Source: Phoronis australis (taxonomy: Eukaryota > Phoronida > Phoronidae). Taken from it: DNA of 40,172 nucleotides. The position numbers and the translations under genes are program-made. This document shows positions 1 through 11,195 of this stretch, one piece after another; position 1 is the first letter of the stretch; every line of letters begins with the position of its first letter. Where the stretch lies: the NCBI GenBank assembly GCA_002633005.1, contig NMRA01000162.1, positions 661,710 through 701,881 on the forward strand, given 5' to 3'. The notes under the pieces were generated by a model. That model had not been told where the DNA came from and made no database searches. It saw only the letters and a program-made list of their open reading frames with translations.

Positions 1-353
1 TTCCTTTTAGCCTGAAAATCATGTACTAAAACATAAAATTTTCTCAATCAGCATCGTGGCATGAAGAGTGTTGGATCTTGTCTTAACTTTATGGCATTTC
101 GAAGCCGTGGCAATGCTATATATCAAAATTGATGGTTTTCCAGGTTTTAGTTGTGAACTTACATTTTGATTAATTGACGACACCTTTTGTTTTGAGTGCT
201 GCTTGCACACAATGAGGGTAGCATGCATATGTGAGTGGCCATCTTTCCAAGCTATTTTGAATGGTGAAAAAAATACTAAGGGGAAAGGCTATTTATGGAA
301 AATATAATTCTTGTGTTTACGGATTAAGTTGCATATAATTGTAATATTTACAG

Positions 354-735
354 GCAAATTTTTCAAGTGGAAACGAGGGGGACCAACCATCATTCTGGCT
401 GCCCACGCCTTTGCTAAATATCCATAAGTCGAATCAGTTTCTCACTGCTGCATCTGATGGAAGAGTCAACCCTGTTAGAACCCAGCTTCTAACTGACATC
501 GATGAATTTGTCGAAAGGTCCTAGCGATATTACAAACAAAAAGCCAGCAAAGCATTTTATGTTACCAATGAAGGTATTGCTCTTGGTCATATTGATGTTC
601 TGAAGAATGTCTCTCACCTCAGCAGATTAAATATTTTCCCGTTTAGCAGTACTCAATCATTCTGGGAAACTCGCAAAATTTGATGCCTTTGGAATGAAAA
701 GAATCGCTGAGGAAGTCCGTAGATTTGAACTGTGA
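354..735 (+). pseudogene. Broken last-exon-like coding sequence, unidentified
   Basis: After an acceptor-like TTTACAG (ending 353) a frame opens that reads like real protein (WLPTPLLNIHKSNQFL near 411-458). It is stopped by TAG at 522-524, continues in the same frame as protein-like sequence (FYVTNEGIALGHIDVLKN near 558-611), and near 640-646 switches by one base to a frame running through FDAFGMKRIAEEVRRFEL to TGA at 733-735. One in-frame stop plus one frameshift in otherwise coherent coding sequence points to a decayed last exon of a host gene or element gene. An AATAAA at 1073-1078 would suit its 3' end. I do not recognise the family. The alternative is that TAG 522 is the true stop and the rest is 3' UTR, which the protein-like character downstream argues against. 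Confidence 0.45.
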
Positions 736-1072
736 CAAAATATAGCACATTTTATGTATATAAGACTCAGAGACATTTGAAATACAGCATGTCAAAAGTA
801 GTCAGACAAAATGCTATTTCCATTTCGTGACGTGTCATCTATGCTGACTAAAGGTGTCTCATTGTACACCTAATTTGCTCGCATTATGTAAATGTGACCA
901 TATTTGTTCTTTACTATTTACTTGTGTGTAATTTGCCTGTGTCCTATATCAGCCTCAATATTGTATTACTATTCTCTAAACTACTTTGGTTTTTGTTTAA
1001 TATTTGGCTATCTTATCGTTTTTCTACATAAGTACAGTATAACCTGCTCTGCTGCATCTCTATGTCTAACAT

Positions 1073-1078
1073 AATAAA
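1073..1078 (+). promoter_or_regulatory. Possible polyadenylation signal
   Basis: An exact AATAAA lies about 340 bases after the stop at 733-735 of the broken exon. The distance suits a 3' UTR. The hexamer is common by chance in AT-rich DNA, so this is weak. Confidence 0.25.
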
Positions 1079-1180
1079 CAATAATTTAAATCTACAGTAC
1101 ATGTATTAGTCTCCAGACTTCTGAATTTTTGGAGTCTGACTGTTGGTAAGCACCAAACACCATTGCATACCCATACTAAA

Positions 1181-1479
1181 CTCGGGCGGATCCAGGATTT
1201 TGAGTTGGGGGGCAGGGCACAGAATTTCGCCACATCCGCGCGCCCACCCTAAAATGTAGGGATGCAGGGGTCTCGAATTTTTGGGTTTGTGGACCTTATT
1301 ACTAAAAACATCCGGTAAACGGGGTTTGTTCAAGGCCAATGCATTGTGCATTCGCCCACGGAGCCCCCTGGGTGCGCGCATATGCTAGTCAGCAATTAGC
1401 ACCCCGAACTGACAAATGGTATCTGGGAGAATTTTAGGGGGGCATGGTCCCCTTGGCCCCCTCCTGGAATCCGCCATTG
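1181..1479. mobile_element. Short TIR element (MITE-like), GGCGGATCCAGG ends
   Basis: The left end reads CTCGGGCGGATCCAGG and the right end, read on the minus strand, CAATGGCGGATTCCAGG. Each is followed inward by a G-rich run and then CCCCCC-type sequence, so the roughly 300-bp unit has imperfect terminal inverted repeats and no coding capacity. GGCGGATCC-type termini resemble those of widespread non-autonomous DNA transposons in invertebrates. I could not identify a target-site duplication, so the superfamily stays open. An open frame inside it on the minus strand has no protein-like features. Confidence 0.6.
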
Positions 1480-2459
1480 AAACTGTGATAGATGCAAAAA
1501 ACATCTGAATTCATTTTTCTGCTGTCTTGCGTGTGAAATACTAGGTTTCCTGTGTTTTTTATGAAAATGTCTACAAACCTTCCGTAAATACATCATTCTG
1601 TGAGTTGTCGGTGAAAACTAAAAAAACATTGGTATCCATAATGCGAGAATATTCAGACATCCATATGCACATCTGGGCGTGTGCTGTTCGGGGACTTTCC
1701 CGAATGAGAAGCGTAAGAAAAGTTATTCAACAACGCCAATTTCACCGGTAGTCGACTATCCTTATAAGATCAGTTTTTCTAACTTCATTTCACAGCAGCT
1801 AACCAATACCATTTCAATAAATCTCTTTTTTATGACTAACTACTTTGCTGTCTGATTTGTTCGGGTTTGGTGATATACACTGTAAGGAGATGCAGTTGTC
1901 TCCTAACGGCCCAATACACCTATTACTGTTTTTTTTTTATAAAATTCGTTGAATTGAGATGCGTCGGGACACGATCAACCGACTTCGAGAACATTAGAAA
2001 ACTAAATTTCAATAAGACCCACACATTAAAATTTCAGAATTCGAGTTCCCAGTTATGTATAACTGAAGACTTACTTTAGAGATTTTTTACTCAACCATAA
2101 TGCATTTTGAAACGGTGAGTATATGCACGTCATGCTATTGACAGCGTTATCGTCAGGATCAAAAGAAACCAACGTGTCTTGTTGTGCTTCTCATTATTTT
2201 CTGTAAAGTAACAAAATTAAACCTCTCTTGTTATGTTCGATCGCCTATTTTAAGATTTCAAAACTGTATTTTGAATCCTCGCATACATTTGTTACTATGC
2301 AGACATTGGCCAGTTGCATAATTTTGGAGAGGTGCCCTACTTCTAGAGCCCGAAGCGGTATGAAGAAGGGTAATTGCCTAGACTTTTTATGGTTTTATTT
2401 TGTAGAGCTAAGATCAATCTAAACACTGGTTGTTGTTTTGTTGTTTTAAATTTTGCTTC
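1480..2459. other. No recognisable feature
   Basis: AT-rich sequence with only short open frames lacking protein-like composition or motifs. I see no RNA gene or element ends here. Confidence 0.5.
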
Positions 2460-2872
2460 AGCTGAGATATTGAGGCAGGAAGTAGGGCAATTTTCAACAT
2501 TTTGGAATCACCATAAACTAGCTAAACTGGTAGCCTTCAAAAACGGTTAAGATGTAACTAAAACCTTGACATTTTCTATGACTGGCAAGTTGAAAGACAC
2601 CCCAATTCAGTGGTAATCTTGAAGTGTTTCATTTTGCACTATTGTTCTCAAGGTAAGTTCGCAAAAGTGCCAAAATGTAGCTGTAACGAGGCTTGGAATT
2701 GGCAGAAAAACAACACGTTCCCATAGCAACCACAAGGTGGCGCACGCAAAAAAAAATAATGTTGGTATGAAGGTTGGGGCATCAACCCCTACCATCATGC
2801 AAACAATCGAGGAAATCCGTGACATAGCCTTTATCACTTTTTGCCTGGTCCATTCGTGGACGTGCTCTTAAG
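2460..2872 (-). repeat. Family R dispersed repeat, copy 1 (old, 5' part)
   Basis: Read on the minus strand from 2872, the sequence begins CTTAAGAGCACGTCCACG, then AATGGACCAGGC and GGCTATGTCAC, matching in order the starts of the copies at 19990 and 38590. Weaker similarity continues to a shared CTCAATATCTCAGCTG / CCGATATCTCAGCTG block near 2460. Overall similarity beyond the first 70 bases is perhaps 60-65% by eye, so this is the oldest copy. It lies immediately outside the outer end of the left TE-X copy. Confidence 0.6.
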
Positions 2873-2922
2873 TGTTTGGCGGGAAAACCTACACTTAGGT
2901 TTTTGGGAAAACTTAAGGGCTT
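2873..2922. repeat. Short degenerate ACTTAAG-type patch
   Basis: Contains CACTTAGG and AACTTAAG between family R copy 1 and the outer TE-X end. It occupies the place that the ACTTAAGT arrays hold on the right side of the window. Confidence 0.4.
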
Positions 2923-3525
2923 GTCTACGAGATCACCAGCCATCCAACGGCAAGGTGGGGGTCAGCCGATTTTCGCTAAATTTAACACAACGGTAGTCCT
3001 ATGGGATTTACAAAAAGTGGTAAAATATTTCCTTAATATATAACGTGCTACAAAAGTTACAAGGTCAAACACATTTTACAGCTCCGCAGCCATGTTTTCA
3101 CGCTGTAAAAACTGTCCAGGTTTAATTGAATGTATTTTTCCTTGAATGAATGATATCGAACTATTATTCACTTGGAGTTGTTAAGTGGTGCCTGTAGATT
3201 GTAACACAGATGTCTTGAAAAAAGATTCCGATTTACCACCCTCATTTAGTTCTTTTACTGCACTGCCCCCCGTTATGCCATTTTGCCAAATCTGCCCCCA
3301 CTGATATAAAAATGAAACTTAATCAAATTGTTGACAAAACATGTTACTTTTATTGCATAAAATAAACAAATGTCAGCCTGATTACATGTTATACTTTTTG
3401 GCACCTCAAATGTACTAAAATTAAAAAAATCGTTGTTTGAGCACGTAAAATCATATTGTCCTTATGTTGTCCAATGTTTTGCAACGAATTTTTTCCCTGA
3501 ATGTTTTGAAAGATTTACTGCTTAC

Positions 3526-3729
3526 CACCTAGGAATTTAGTACTCCTAGATACCATACATTTTCCCATTTTATAAAGACGATTATGTCATTTCCAGTCCA
3601 CAGGGTTAGACCTGAACTCGACAAATGTTGCTTATTTTGATTTACAGTCATTATGCTTTGCAATTTCCTCATGGGTATTTCTTCACACCTATTCATGTCA
3701 GATTTTCCGTTGAACAAATGTTCATGCAA
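3526..3729 (-). pseudogene. TE-X exon C, left copy
   Basis: The open frame begins MHEHLFNGKSDMNRCEEIPM and matches the right copy at 33612-33810 residue by residue over about 50 positions (KSD, CEEIPMRKLQ, VNQN, HLSSS, LTL, DII). It runs toward a donor-like GTAAGC whose GT lies at 3525-3524 on the minus strand. A small length difference near the donor brings in a stop codon in this copy only. The family is unknown to me. Conservation of frame and donor in both copies suggests a former coding exon rather than chance. Confidence 0.4.
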
Positions 3730-5850
3730 TGCATTGTTTTGTCAAATGAATGATAAGTTTAGTGGCATGACCACAATTTTTCATCCGACTTAAAATACAG
3801 GCTTTGCAGTTCTCTAAAAGCATTCGAATAACAAGACAAACTCCTACACTGCCCATGGCAACTAGTCGCATGTATGTAGCCCGTCTGTCGTATCATTGTT
3901 TTCCTTTGTTGTGTCATTGTTGGATGTAGCTACAGTTTGCATGGGTATACATGTAGATCCTTGGGCGTACATCATACCGTTGCCGATAAATGTTCGTCAT
4001 TATCTTTACTATAACAACGGGAACAATGACGATGCTAATCTGTGCGACCAGGTTTCCCGAGGACGACCAAAGAAGGGAAATCCCACAGGATCCACAAAAA
4101 CTTGTCATACACCTCAGTAATTTTTACCGCGCCCAAAAATCCTTTCCGTGGAACCTAAACACCAATGTTTTATGTCCATGTATTCTGTGGTACTTCTCAT
4201 GGTACGGGTTCACATGCCGCTATATAAAGATATCAATCCCCAAACCTGTAATATGTACATGTGGTTTGAGTAAAATTTCTAGACAATGACATTTATGGAT
4301 TTATTCTCTTTTAAACGATAAGAAAACTTCAAATTCTGCAATGGTTTTTCAAAAGTAATTACACATATAAAAAGTAAAACCATGTTTGACAATTTTATTT
4401 CTTATCTCGTTTTAATGTGTTCTACCTTACAGACAACACATTAATGTTGAAAATATTCCTTGTGAAAAGCTATAAAACACCAACCAGAGACCCGTATACT
4501 ACAAACTATGTTTTCATATGACAATGCCAAGATAACTGTACAGCCAAAAGTGGAAATGTTATGACTCTAATAAAAATTGCTGTCTACATGTACATCTTTT
4601 CAACACTACATCAGCTACAGGACACAGTCAACCACATCAAACCAATAAAGTCAAGGAATTGCATTTAAGGTGATGTAGTCTCACGCAAAAAAGGATTTCG
4701 CAATGTCGTTAGCAACAACGTAAATTTCTTCTTCTTCACAAACTTGAGGTAGCTGTAGGTACCACATCAATGCTCTTATCAAAAATAACCACAACAAAAT
4801 GAAAAATTGGCTTATCGGTTCCAATTTGACAGCATTGATTTTCTTGCAATGAAATGGTCATGTATAAAATACTTTTGGATGATGGTATGCATTACAAGTG
4901 CCGAGCACTTACAGTTGTACATACATACTAGACCAGTTACAAAATTACTCATACCAAGCATAAAATGGTCAATTCACCAAAAACCAAAGTGTCAGCAAAC
5001 CTAATGTGCCAACACTTTTCGGTATTGCATGAAAAAACATTTGAAGTGGACAAAAAACCTGCCTACTATAATATAAAACAACTTTTCATTGAGACAACTT
5101 ACCGTCATGAAATAGGCATTATTTCCATGTAACTTTTGAGCCATTTTAGAATTTCGGAAGAACTGGCAATGTGCGTTTGCTAGAGTCCAGGCTCAAAAAG
5201 GTGGCTTGTCTAGTAGTATCATTTTACATGTATGCACACAACATGTTGTCGAGGAATAGCAAACTGTAAATTCGCAGTAACTCTAAAAATCACTTCCCAT
5301 CTGTATAAGGAGCAAATTGAGAAATGTTTATAGAAGTAAATGGTATGAATCAAAACTTCAACTCCTGGACTTAATGTGGGTTTACAACCCCGGCTGAATG
5401 ATAAGTGAACAAAACCAGCCTAACAGCAGCAGTGGCTAAAATGTGAGTAACAAATACTCATCTATAAACAAAAAATCTATAATGGGAAATAAAATGTGGA
5501 AACATAAATCCAGATCAACAAGGAAAATAAACAGTACAGTGGTCAGAAAACCTACCAGACAAAAATCTAGTGGCAAAACAAAAAGAATAAGGTACCCATT
5601 ACCATGTGGCTGTACCAACACAATCCAATGATCCAGGATCATGATCGATGGCTGGACAAAAAATCAATAGACGTAAATTGAGATTTGTCCTGTTCACACA
5701 GCAGTGCTGGTTCAAACAAAGCTTGTAACAATACACAAGTTTATTTCCCTACACAGCTTTGCTGAAAAATAATACCACCACTGGATTTTGCAGATCCGCC
5801 AGAGTATTTACCGGTCCAGCCACTGTACTGTTTCCTCTTTTTGAATTTTG

Positions 5851-6222
5851 CTATGCTACACCCTTGACAATCATAAAGCCTAGACTGTCTCTTTCCAATG
5901 CATACTCCACTTCCTTCGTCAAATCATCTTCATCCAACTGTCCCAGTTTCCCCACACTTGCTGAGAGTGGCCTACCGCAAAAAATTACTTTGGACCTGTT
6001 GTTGTATAAGCCAGTAATCTTTGGCAAATACTTTTTTCCCGACTCGTTCCTCACATCTTCTGAGAGTAGACTTCTCGGATTCGCGTTAGCCCCCTCACTT
6101 AGTTGTCCAGAAAGGTACATTCTTGCTGGTTTTGAAGTTTTGCATACGTAACCTTTACTAATAATCAGCAGGTTTCCAACTTTAGCAGAAGCTACTTCTT
6201 CAGCATAAGCCTTTCCCGATTC
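5851..6222 (-). pseudogene. TE-X exon B, left copy (open 123-codon frame)
   Basis: After an acceptor-like TTTAAG the frame reads ESGKAYAEEVASAKVGNLL and stays open for 123 codons, through KPARMYLSGQLSEG, ESGKKYLPKITGLYNNRSK and GRPLSASVGKLGQ. The right copy (31652-31918) carries the same exon but is stopped early. Relative to it, this copy lacks seven codons between GAAGAT and GAGTC, an in-frame 21-base difference. No domain is recognisable; the sequence is basic and soluble-looking, with no membrane segment. It belongs to an unknown element-borne gene, probably decayed because the neighbouring exons are damaged. Confidence 0.45.
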
Positions 6223-6329
6223 CTTAAAGTGTATTAAAGAAAGCACTGAACATATTAAATTTAATGTGGCCATTTCGGCTCAGGAGATATGAATACCAAG
6301 CTAAAATGAAGGCATCACAAATAGTCATT

Positions 6330-7330
6330 CAGATATGACTATAAAAATTACCAAATTAATTTCTTGTAGCTGAGAGTAGGACAATGGTATAAAACAGAAG
6401 AAAAATTTGAGAAAATATTGAGTTCGATTTAAATTGTCCGTGCTACCTATGTGTCAACGTCCATTGTTAAATGCAGGAGTTGTGCATTGCATTTCTCTTC
6501 ATAACATTGGAACATAAAACAATTGACCAATTTTAGGCAATTATGAAATTTGTTAGATTTTTACAAGTACTTACTGTTAGTGTAGTATTCATGGGCTCCG
6601 AATGCAACTCGTTTTCTTTTGACCCACTCTGAAATTGTAATAAGTCAGCCTGTTTTGTCTGGCAGCTTCTGCATACTCCTGAAAATCCGTAGTTATATTC
6701 AGTCAGTTGTATTGGAAATATCTTTTGTCGCGTGTTCACAGTCATAGGCTATAGGGATCAGCAAATAAAAACAACAGAGCCTTAATAGAGGTGGTTACTC
6801 TAAAGTGCTTGAGTAGCAGCCCCTGTATAATATGTATTTGTTATGCAATTTCTAAAATCTACAATGCAACCGTACAAATCTCCCCACCCTAGTTCACCAA
6901 CATCGTTGTTTTTCATATAACAGAACAGTAGAAGACAGCTGATATGACCCCAAAAGTTAAGCAATTCCATTCTGCACTACACATGAGCCCACTTTCACGA
7001 TGAACACACAAAGTTTTCCATTTCAACATAACAGATTTCCAAATAAACTGTGTAACTGTGTTTTTAAGCCATTGCATATATGTACATAGCATGCACTATC
7101 TTTCGTGCACAAATATGGCAACCATAGATTCTAGATCCCCGATAAATTTTGTGGAACTCCACAGCAGTCACTCGTTATTTTTAGTAGTTGACCCTAAAAT
7201 GCAGAAATACACCGCTTTTTGGCAATCATTTGAGGTAGATAGGAATTTTGAACTCTACTGCAAAATCAGCATGCATGAAACAACACCGGAATCCTTTTAC
7301 GTGGTTAACAGATCGATTGAAAAGTTTTGA
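6330..7330. other. Extra segment of the left TE-X copy
   Basis: Most of this roughly 1-kb stretch has no counterpart in the right TE-X copy, where only about 170 bp lie between the flanking homologous blocks. It may be an insertion here or a deletion there. A plus-strand frame at 7058-7330 (90 codons, from ATG; includes FWQSFEVDRNFELYCKISMH) looks mildly protein-like. It opposes the TE-X gene direction and is not recognised. Confidence 0.35.
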
Positions 7331-7517
7331 TAACTAACTATTTTTTGTCACTGTAAACATTCACTGCATAGATTTCAAGACAATTGAAATAAGATATGAT
7401 TAAGCAACAAGGCCAAGTTATAAGCAATTATGGTGCTTCAATAAAAGTATTTTGCATTAATGATGTGCACCTAAAAATATTCCTCACTGTCTGGCCCTGG
7501 AGTTTGGTGATTCCTAC

Positions 7518-7700
7518 CTGAGCTCGCATGAAGCACGACTTTGAACCTTGAGTTTACATCTTTGGTCATTTCTCAGACATCTGTCGGATTTCCTCTCTTG
7601 TGTTCAGTCGATGTACTCAGGGTCTTTAGCAACGTTGAGGGTTGTAACGATGATTCGGGCAAGTGAATCTTCTACGGTAGATAATCTAGCTCCTGCTGCA
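7518..7700 (-). pseudogene. TE-X exon A, left copy (end with donor)
   Basis: On the minus strand the frame MTKDVNSRFKVVLHASS ends at AGCTCAG, followed by the donor-like GTAGGAATCACC. The right copy has TTKDVKSRFNVLLRVSS with the identical donor context at 31224. Two of the codon differences are third-position and silent, and no gaps interrupt this 17-codon stretch. Upstream, frames in both copies are broken by indels. The exon start is not defined, and the product is unknown. Confidence 0.35.
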
Positions 7701-8451
7701 CCAAGGCAGACAGACTACTTCTCAGGACACGTTCCACCTCCTTCACGACCCCTCTCGTTTAAGGTTCTCAAATGTATTGCTACATGTATATTCCTTGTGC
7801 ATTTCCCAAGTGTTTTCAAAGTTGTTTATCTCGGCAATTTGTAAAATTACCACATTTGGCAGTGCCAGATAAATCGATAAATTCGAAAAACGTGCCTATC
7901 TGATCATCCATCATTTAATTGACGCATATAGTATGCTTTAGTTTGGCATTCAATGAGTTGGATGAACAAATCTAGAATAATTTCAATGGGAACTGTTTGC
8001 ATCCTTATAATTAATTAAAAACATTTAAGCAAACCAATTTTTTAATTGCTGTGTTATAGCACGATGCACAACTAGTTACTTGTTAAACACGACAAGGACA
8101 CATATGTGCGGTCTGAAAATAGTGAAATTCGGATACCTATTACCAAGCCTGCCTGAAAGGCTGACAGGGTTTTTGTTTTAACTTCAAGGGAATGGAGTCT
8201 TCTACGTATTATTTTCAGTTTTCTTGTGGGTGGAGTTTTGCTATAAAGGTATAACTTACCGCTGGTTTTTAACAAGCACATAAACTACTTCCACGCAAAC
8301 AGTTCCAGTGAACCACGGTGACCGATATTTTAGTGCTAATGCCGTTTTGTACTTAAACTGGTCATGAACCTATCATGTGATATCAAACTTATTCAGAAAA
8401 GGTTCTGCAGTAGAGAATGTAGTCAAAAATAAAAGAAAAGTTTTTCATATA

Positions 8452-8590
8452 ACTTAAGTTCTTCACTTGAGATTTTTAAAAATTAAGTTTGTGGCAAAAA
8501 TCAAAACAAAATACTTGAGTTCTTGCCAGTTAAGCTTTTCAGACCAAAAACTAGAGTTTTTCAGTGAAAACAGTTCATTTTGCAAGGGCG
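8452..8590. repeat. Degenerate ACTTAAG-like patch
   Basis: Contains AACTTAAGTTCTTCACTTGAG plus diverged relatives (AATTAAGTTT, ACTTGAGTT, GTTAAGCTTTT, ACTAGAGTTTTT) at the point where the left TE-X copy loses similarity to the right copy. It looks like a decayed version of the array at 34690-35055. Confidence 0.35.
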
Positions 8591-9004
8591 CTCTCATGAC
8601 AATTGTATGCTGCACTTGCCCCTTCCAAAGAAACAGATCGAGTTTGTTATCTGAAAATGTTACTGGCAGTCATCCAGTCGGTGGAACGAGTTTCTAGTAA
8701 GTTGCCATGTCGCTATAGAAGTTTTTCTTCCACATACAAATTTAAAAGTCAAGATTCTACCTGAAAACTCTGATTGATGTTTACAGTATGAAATGATGCT
8801 GGAGTTAAAACTCACACTTACAACACAGCGCAAAAACTTCTCACTACGCACAAAACAAGCTTACCACGAAAAAATCCCACCACTGAATCAAAGTACATAC
8901 ACATCGTATCACCTACGAAGACTTTTGCGTACTGTGGCGAGGGTGTGCTGATACGCCGTAAATTGCTTGACTTTCTAAAATGCGTTCTGAGGTGGTGGCG
9001 TGTT

Positions 9005-9309
9005 ACAACTAATATTAAAATCTCTCGGTCTATTGACACCGACCTCTTGTCTCTTTACGCTGTCACGACGTTTCGGTCGGTCTATTTTCCGGCCATCGTC
9101 AGGAGTTTCCCCGTTCTTAGAAGAACGAGCTAGGGTATATAGTGCACGCATGGTGTGACTTTTTGTCCAAGGCAGGATTTGAACCCACGACTTTTGAAAC
9201 TACAGATAATTCGTGTCCAGCACCTTAACCACCTCACCACGGAGTCGTCCGTGGCAGTGTAAATAGACAAGAGATCGGTTTAAATAGACTGAGATTTAAA
9301 ATTAGTTGT
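9005..9309. mobile_element. 305-bp TIR element carrying a tRNA-like core
   Basis: The left end (9005-9052, beginning ACAACTAATATTAAAATCTC) and the right end read on the minus strand (beginning ACAACTAATTTTAAATCTCA) form imperfect terminal inverted repeats of about 45 bp, both ending in CTCTTGTCT. Between them lie a GACGAAACGTCGTGAC-type segment and a tRNA-like sequence. The unit looks like a SINE-like or MITE-like composite. No convincing target-site duplication is visible. The segment with the GAAACGTCG word resembles sequences at the ends of Penelope-like and related elements, which is a weak resemblance only. Confidence 0.6.
9164..9245 (-). tRNA. tRNA-derived sequence, Ser/Leu-like, degenerate
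   Basis: The minus strand shows a near-consensus A box (TGGTGAGGTGGTTAAGG) and a B box GGTTCAAATCC inside a pairable T arm (GTGGG with CCTGC, wobbles included). The total of 82 nt suits a class II tRNA with a long variable arm. The acceptor ends GACTCCG and CTTGGAC pair poorly and the anticodon arm has a mismatch, so no anticodon can be assigned. It lies inside an inverted-repeat element, so I take it as the polymerase III promoter part of a SINE-like repeat rather than a working tRNA gene. Confidence 0.65.
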
Positions 9310-9678
9310 CCTATAATTGCAATAAAACGTAACACTTTAAGTTGCTAGACTTCTCCTAACATTTAACAAGTTGTTACGTTTCATGTTACAATTTACGTCA
9401 AACCCACATGAAAGAAATATATCATTGTCACAATCTTTTGTTGGCGCTCACAGTTCACATACAATTGTGTGTCTTGCATTACAATAAAAACACTTCCCTT
9501 GGTAACCTGTAAGCATATCAGAAACAAAGACATCGTAATTTCGCTAATATTTATCGCATTACTTCTGGAACAAACGACATTTTTTTACAGATACTTCAAT
9601 TTTGCAACCCCCTTGTTAGCTAAAACACCCGTCTTAGTTCACGACAGGCACTGCTTTATTGTCTTGGAGTCATGGCTA

Positions 9679-9924
9679 ATGCTCCACACAAAGGAGGCAA
9701 GGCCCAAGTTTCTGATGCCGACGGGTTTAATCTACCACCTAAGTGAGGAATGCCAATTTGTTAAATATATTGTGGTGGAAGGAAATAAAAGCACGCATTT
9801 ATTTGCTGGCAGGTTGAAAGATTTTGCCAGTGCAACAGCAAAAGAGAGGGGAGCCAATAGTTCAAAAACCTGGGGTATAGTAACGCGTTTTAAACAGCTA
9901 AAAATTGAAAGACATATCATATGA
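9679..9924 (+). CDS. Unidentified coding-like frame, part 1
   Basis: An ATG-started frame of 81 codons within a longer frame open from 9469, whose first part encodes a hydrophobic stretch (IVISLIFIALLLE). The ATG part is polar and protein-like (KEARPKFLMPTGLIYHLSEE, THLFAGRLKDFASATAKERG). It ends at TGA 9922-9924, overlapping the next frame's ATG by four bases. An opposite-strand frame (9732-10046) overlaps it and looks less protein-like. No family is recognised. It may be a remnant of an element gene, since no splice context or partner gene is visible. Confidence 0.2.
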   Translation: MLHTKEARPKFLMPTGLIYHLSEECQFVKYIVVEGNKSTHLFAGRLKDFASATAKERGANSSKTWGIVTRFKQLKIERHII

Positions 9925-10085
9925 TGTATAACCTTTCTGAGATAGTGGAGGTAACAAATTATCAAACCGTGACGTGTATAGACAAGTGTGTAAAATGGGA
10001 GGCTGAACGGGGGAATAGAAAATACTTTACCACTCTGAAAGGACATGATCTTTTAGGCCATACCGGGTTTAAGTTTTTAGATTAA
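9921..10085 (+). CDS. Unidentified coding-like frame, part 2
   Basis: A frame of 54 codons starting MMYNLSEIVEVTNYQTVTC and ending HDLLGHTGFKFLD, charged and protein-like throughout. Its ATG overlaps the stop of the preceding frame (ATATGATG). The two could be one ancient frame broken by a shift, or unrelated. The family is unknown. Confidence 0.2.
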   Translation: MMYNLSEIVEVTNYQTVTCIDKCVKWEAERGNRKYFTTLKGHDLLGHTGFKFLD

Positions 10086-10284
10086 AGGGGCAATTGTCCG
10101 AGAAAAGTTGACCGTCGGCCTTTCGGACTACAAATACTTGCACTTTCTCTTTCTATTATCTTTTAAGGTGAAATACCATTTAAAATTGCTACATGTATTT
10201 GGTCAATGTTCGTTAGTGCGAAGCACATATAAATATGTACAAAGATTGGACATTCTAGTACCAATGGACGTGAAGCCGGCCTCC

Positions 10285-10425
10285 CGTTCAGTAGCGCTAG
10301 GACCTCGCTAAAAAGCAAGACTTCGCCATATTACGTGAGATATTGCCGTGTATTTTAAATGAGAACACGTGACTTTGACTAGGTTTTATCTAGGTCCTAC
10401 CGTAGGTCCTAGCGTCTACTGAACG
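10285..10425. mobile_element. 141-bp MITE with CGTTCAGTAG ends
   Basis: The left end CGTTCAGTAGCGCTAGGACC is mirrored by the right end, which reads CGTTCAGTAGACGCTAGGACC on the minus strand with one extra base. A second copy of TAGGTCCTAC sits just inside the right end. The element is short, has no coding capacity, and fits a foldback or MITE structure. No target-site duplication is obvious. Confidence 0.65.
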
Positions 10426-11195
10426 CACTGCAGGTGTCTCACGAGGCGCCATTTTTGTATTGCAGTTCGCTGTAAACAACACGCGTGGTGGTAGGCAGAT
10501 AAGAGAATTTGGCATATTAACTCTTTTGCTACTTCGCATAAAAGCGCACATTAAACATCGCTAGCTTCGACGTTGGTCGTTTTTGTTCCTTGCTAACAAC
10601 CCACTTTCAACGAAACGTAGTTCAAATCACTTAGACAAATCATTGGCTAATTGGGTCCATTCTATATAAATTTGTTGCGCGTTTTGTATATCCGTTACCA
10701 GATTTTTTCATGACCTGGTGACCGCCGACTTAAAACAGTTTTTGAAGTTACGTCGTGGAACGAGCACCAGCTTATTGAAAAGGACTATCTTCAACGAGAG
10801 AGAAAGATATAACAAATTGGATTTCCTCGCGTTAAGTCGCCAGTAAAAGATTATAGTCTGGATTCAGTTATTCGTAGCAAACTAAATAATGATATATTCA
10901 TATCTACAACAATACTGTGATTGCCGATATATCAGAAGTAATCAAACTTTGAAATGGAGCACGTCTGTACAAGATTTTTAATCTCAAAAAATAGGAAACT
11001 TTGCATCCACAGCTGTCATGACGTTCATCACAATATTGCTAAGGTTTCATGTAGATGTAGGAACCCGTTTACGCATTCGCTGTCCATTATGGCAAGCCTA
11101 GTGAAAACATTGAACGATAGATGAGATGATTTTAAAATCTTTGAGGACCATGATGTATTAACACTTTGTATTATGTACACTGCACGGTCCTTGTG
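10426..11195. other. No recognisable feature
   Basis: Contains moderately CpG-bearing sequence near 10440-10620 but no convincing exon, RNA or element end. Confidence 0.4.

Larger units (their letters stand above)
2923..8435 (-). mobile_element. TE-X, left copy (unclassified DNA-transposon-like element)
   Basis: Read on the minus strand this aligns collinearly with 30205-34452. Shared blocks include the outer end (CCATCCAACGGCAAGGTGGG at 2942), 3100-3320, 3526-3950, 4130-4290, 5030-5360, 5640-6300, 7340-7850 and 8080-8435. Identity is about 75-80% by eye in good blocks. The outer end GTCTACGAGATCACCAGCC corresponds to the right copy's terminal repeat. The inner end stops about 180 bp short of the right copy's inner terminus and gives way to ACTTAAG-like sequence. 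It is about 1 kb longer than its partner because of extra sequence around 6330-7330. Three exon-like blocks match the right copy. No transposase motif is recognisable. Confidence 0.65.

Noticed and set aside
9164-9245. Functional tRNA gene
   Set aside because: The acceptor stem does not pair, the anticodon arm is imperfect, and it sits inside an inverted-repeat element.
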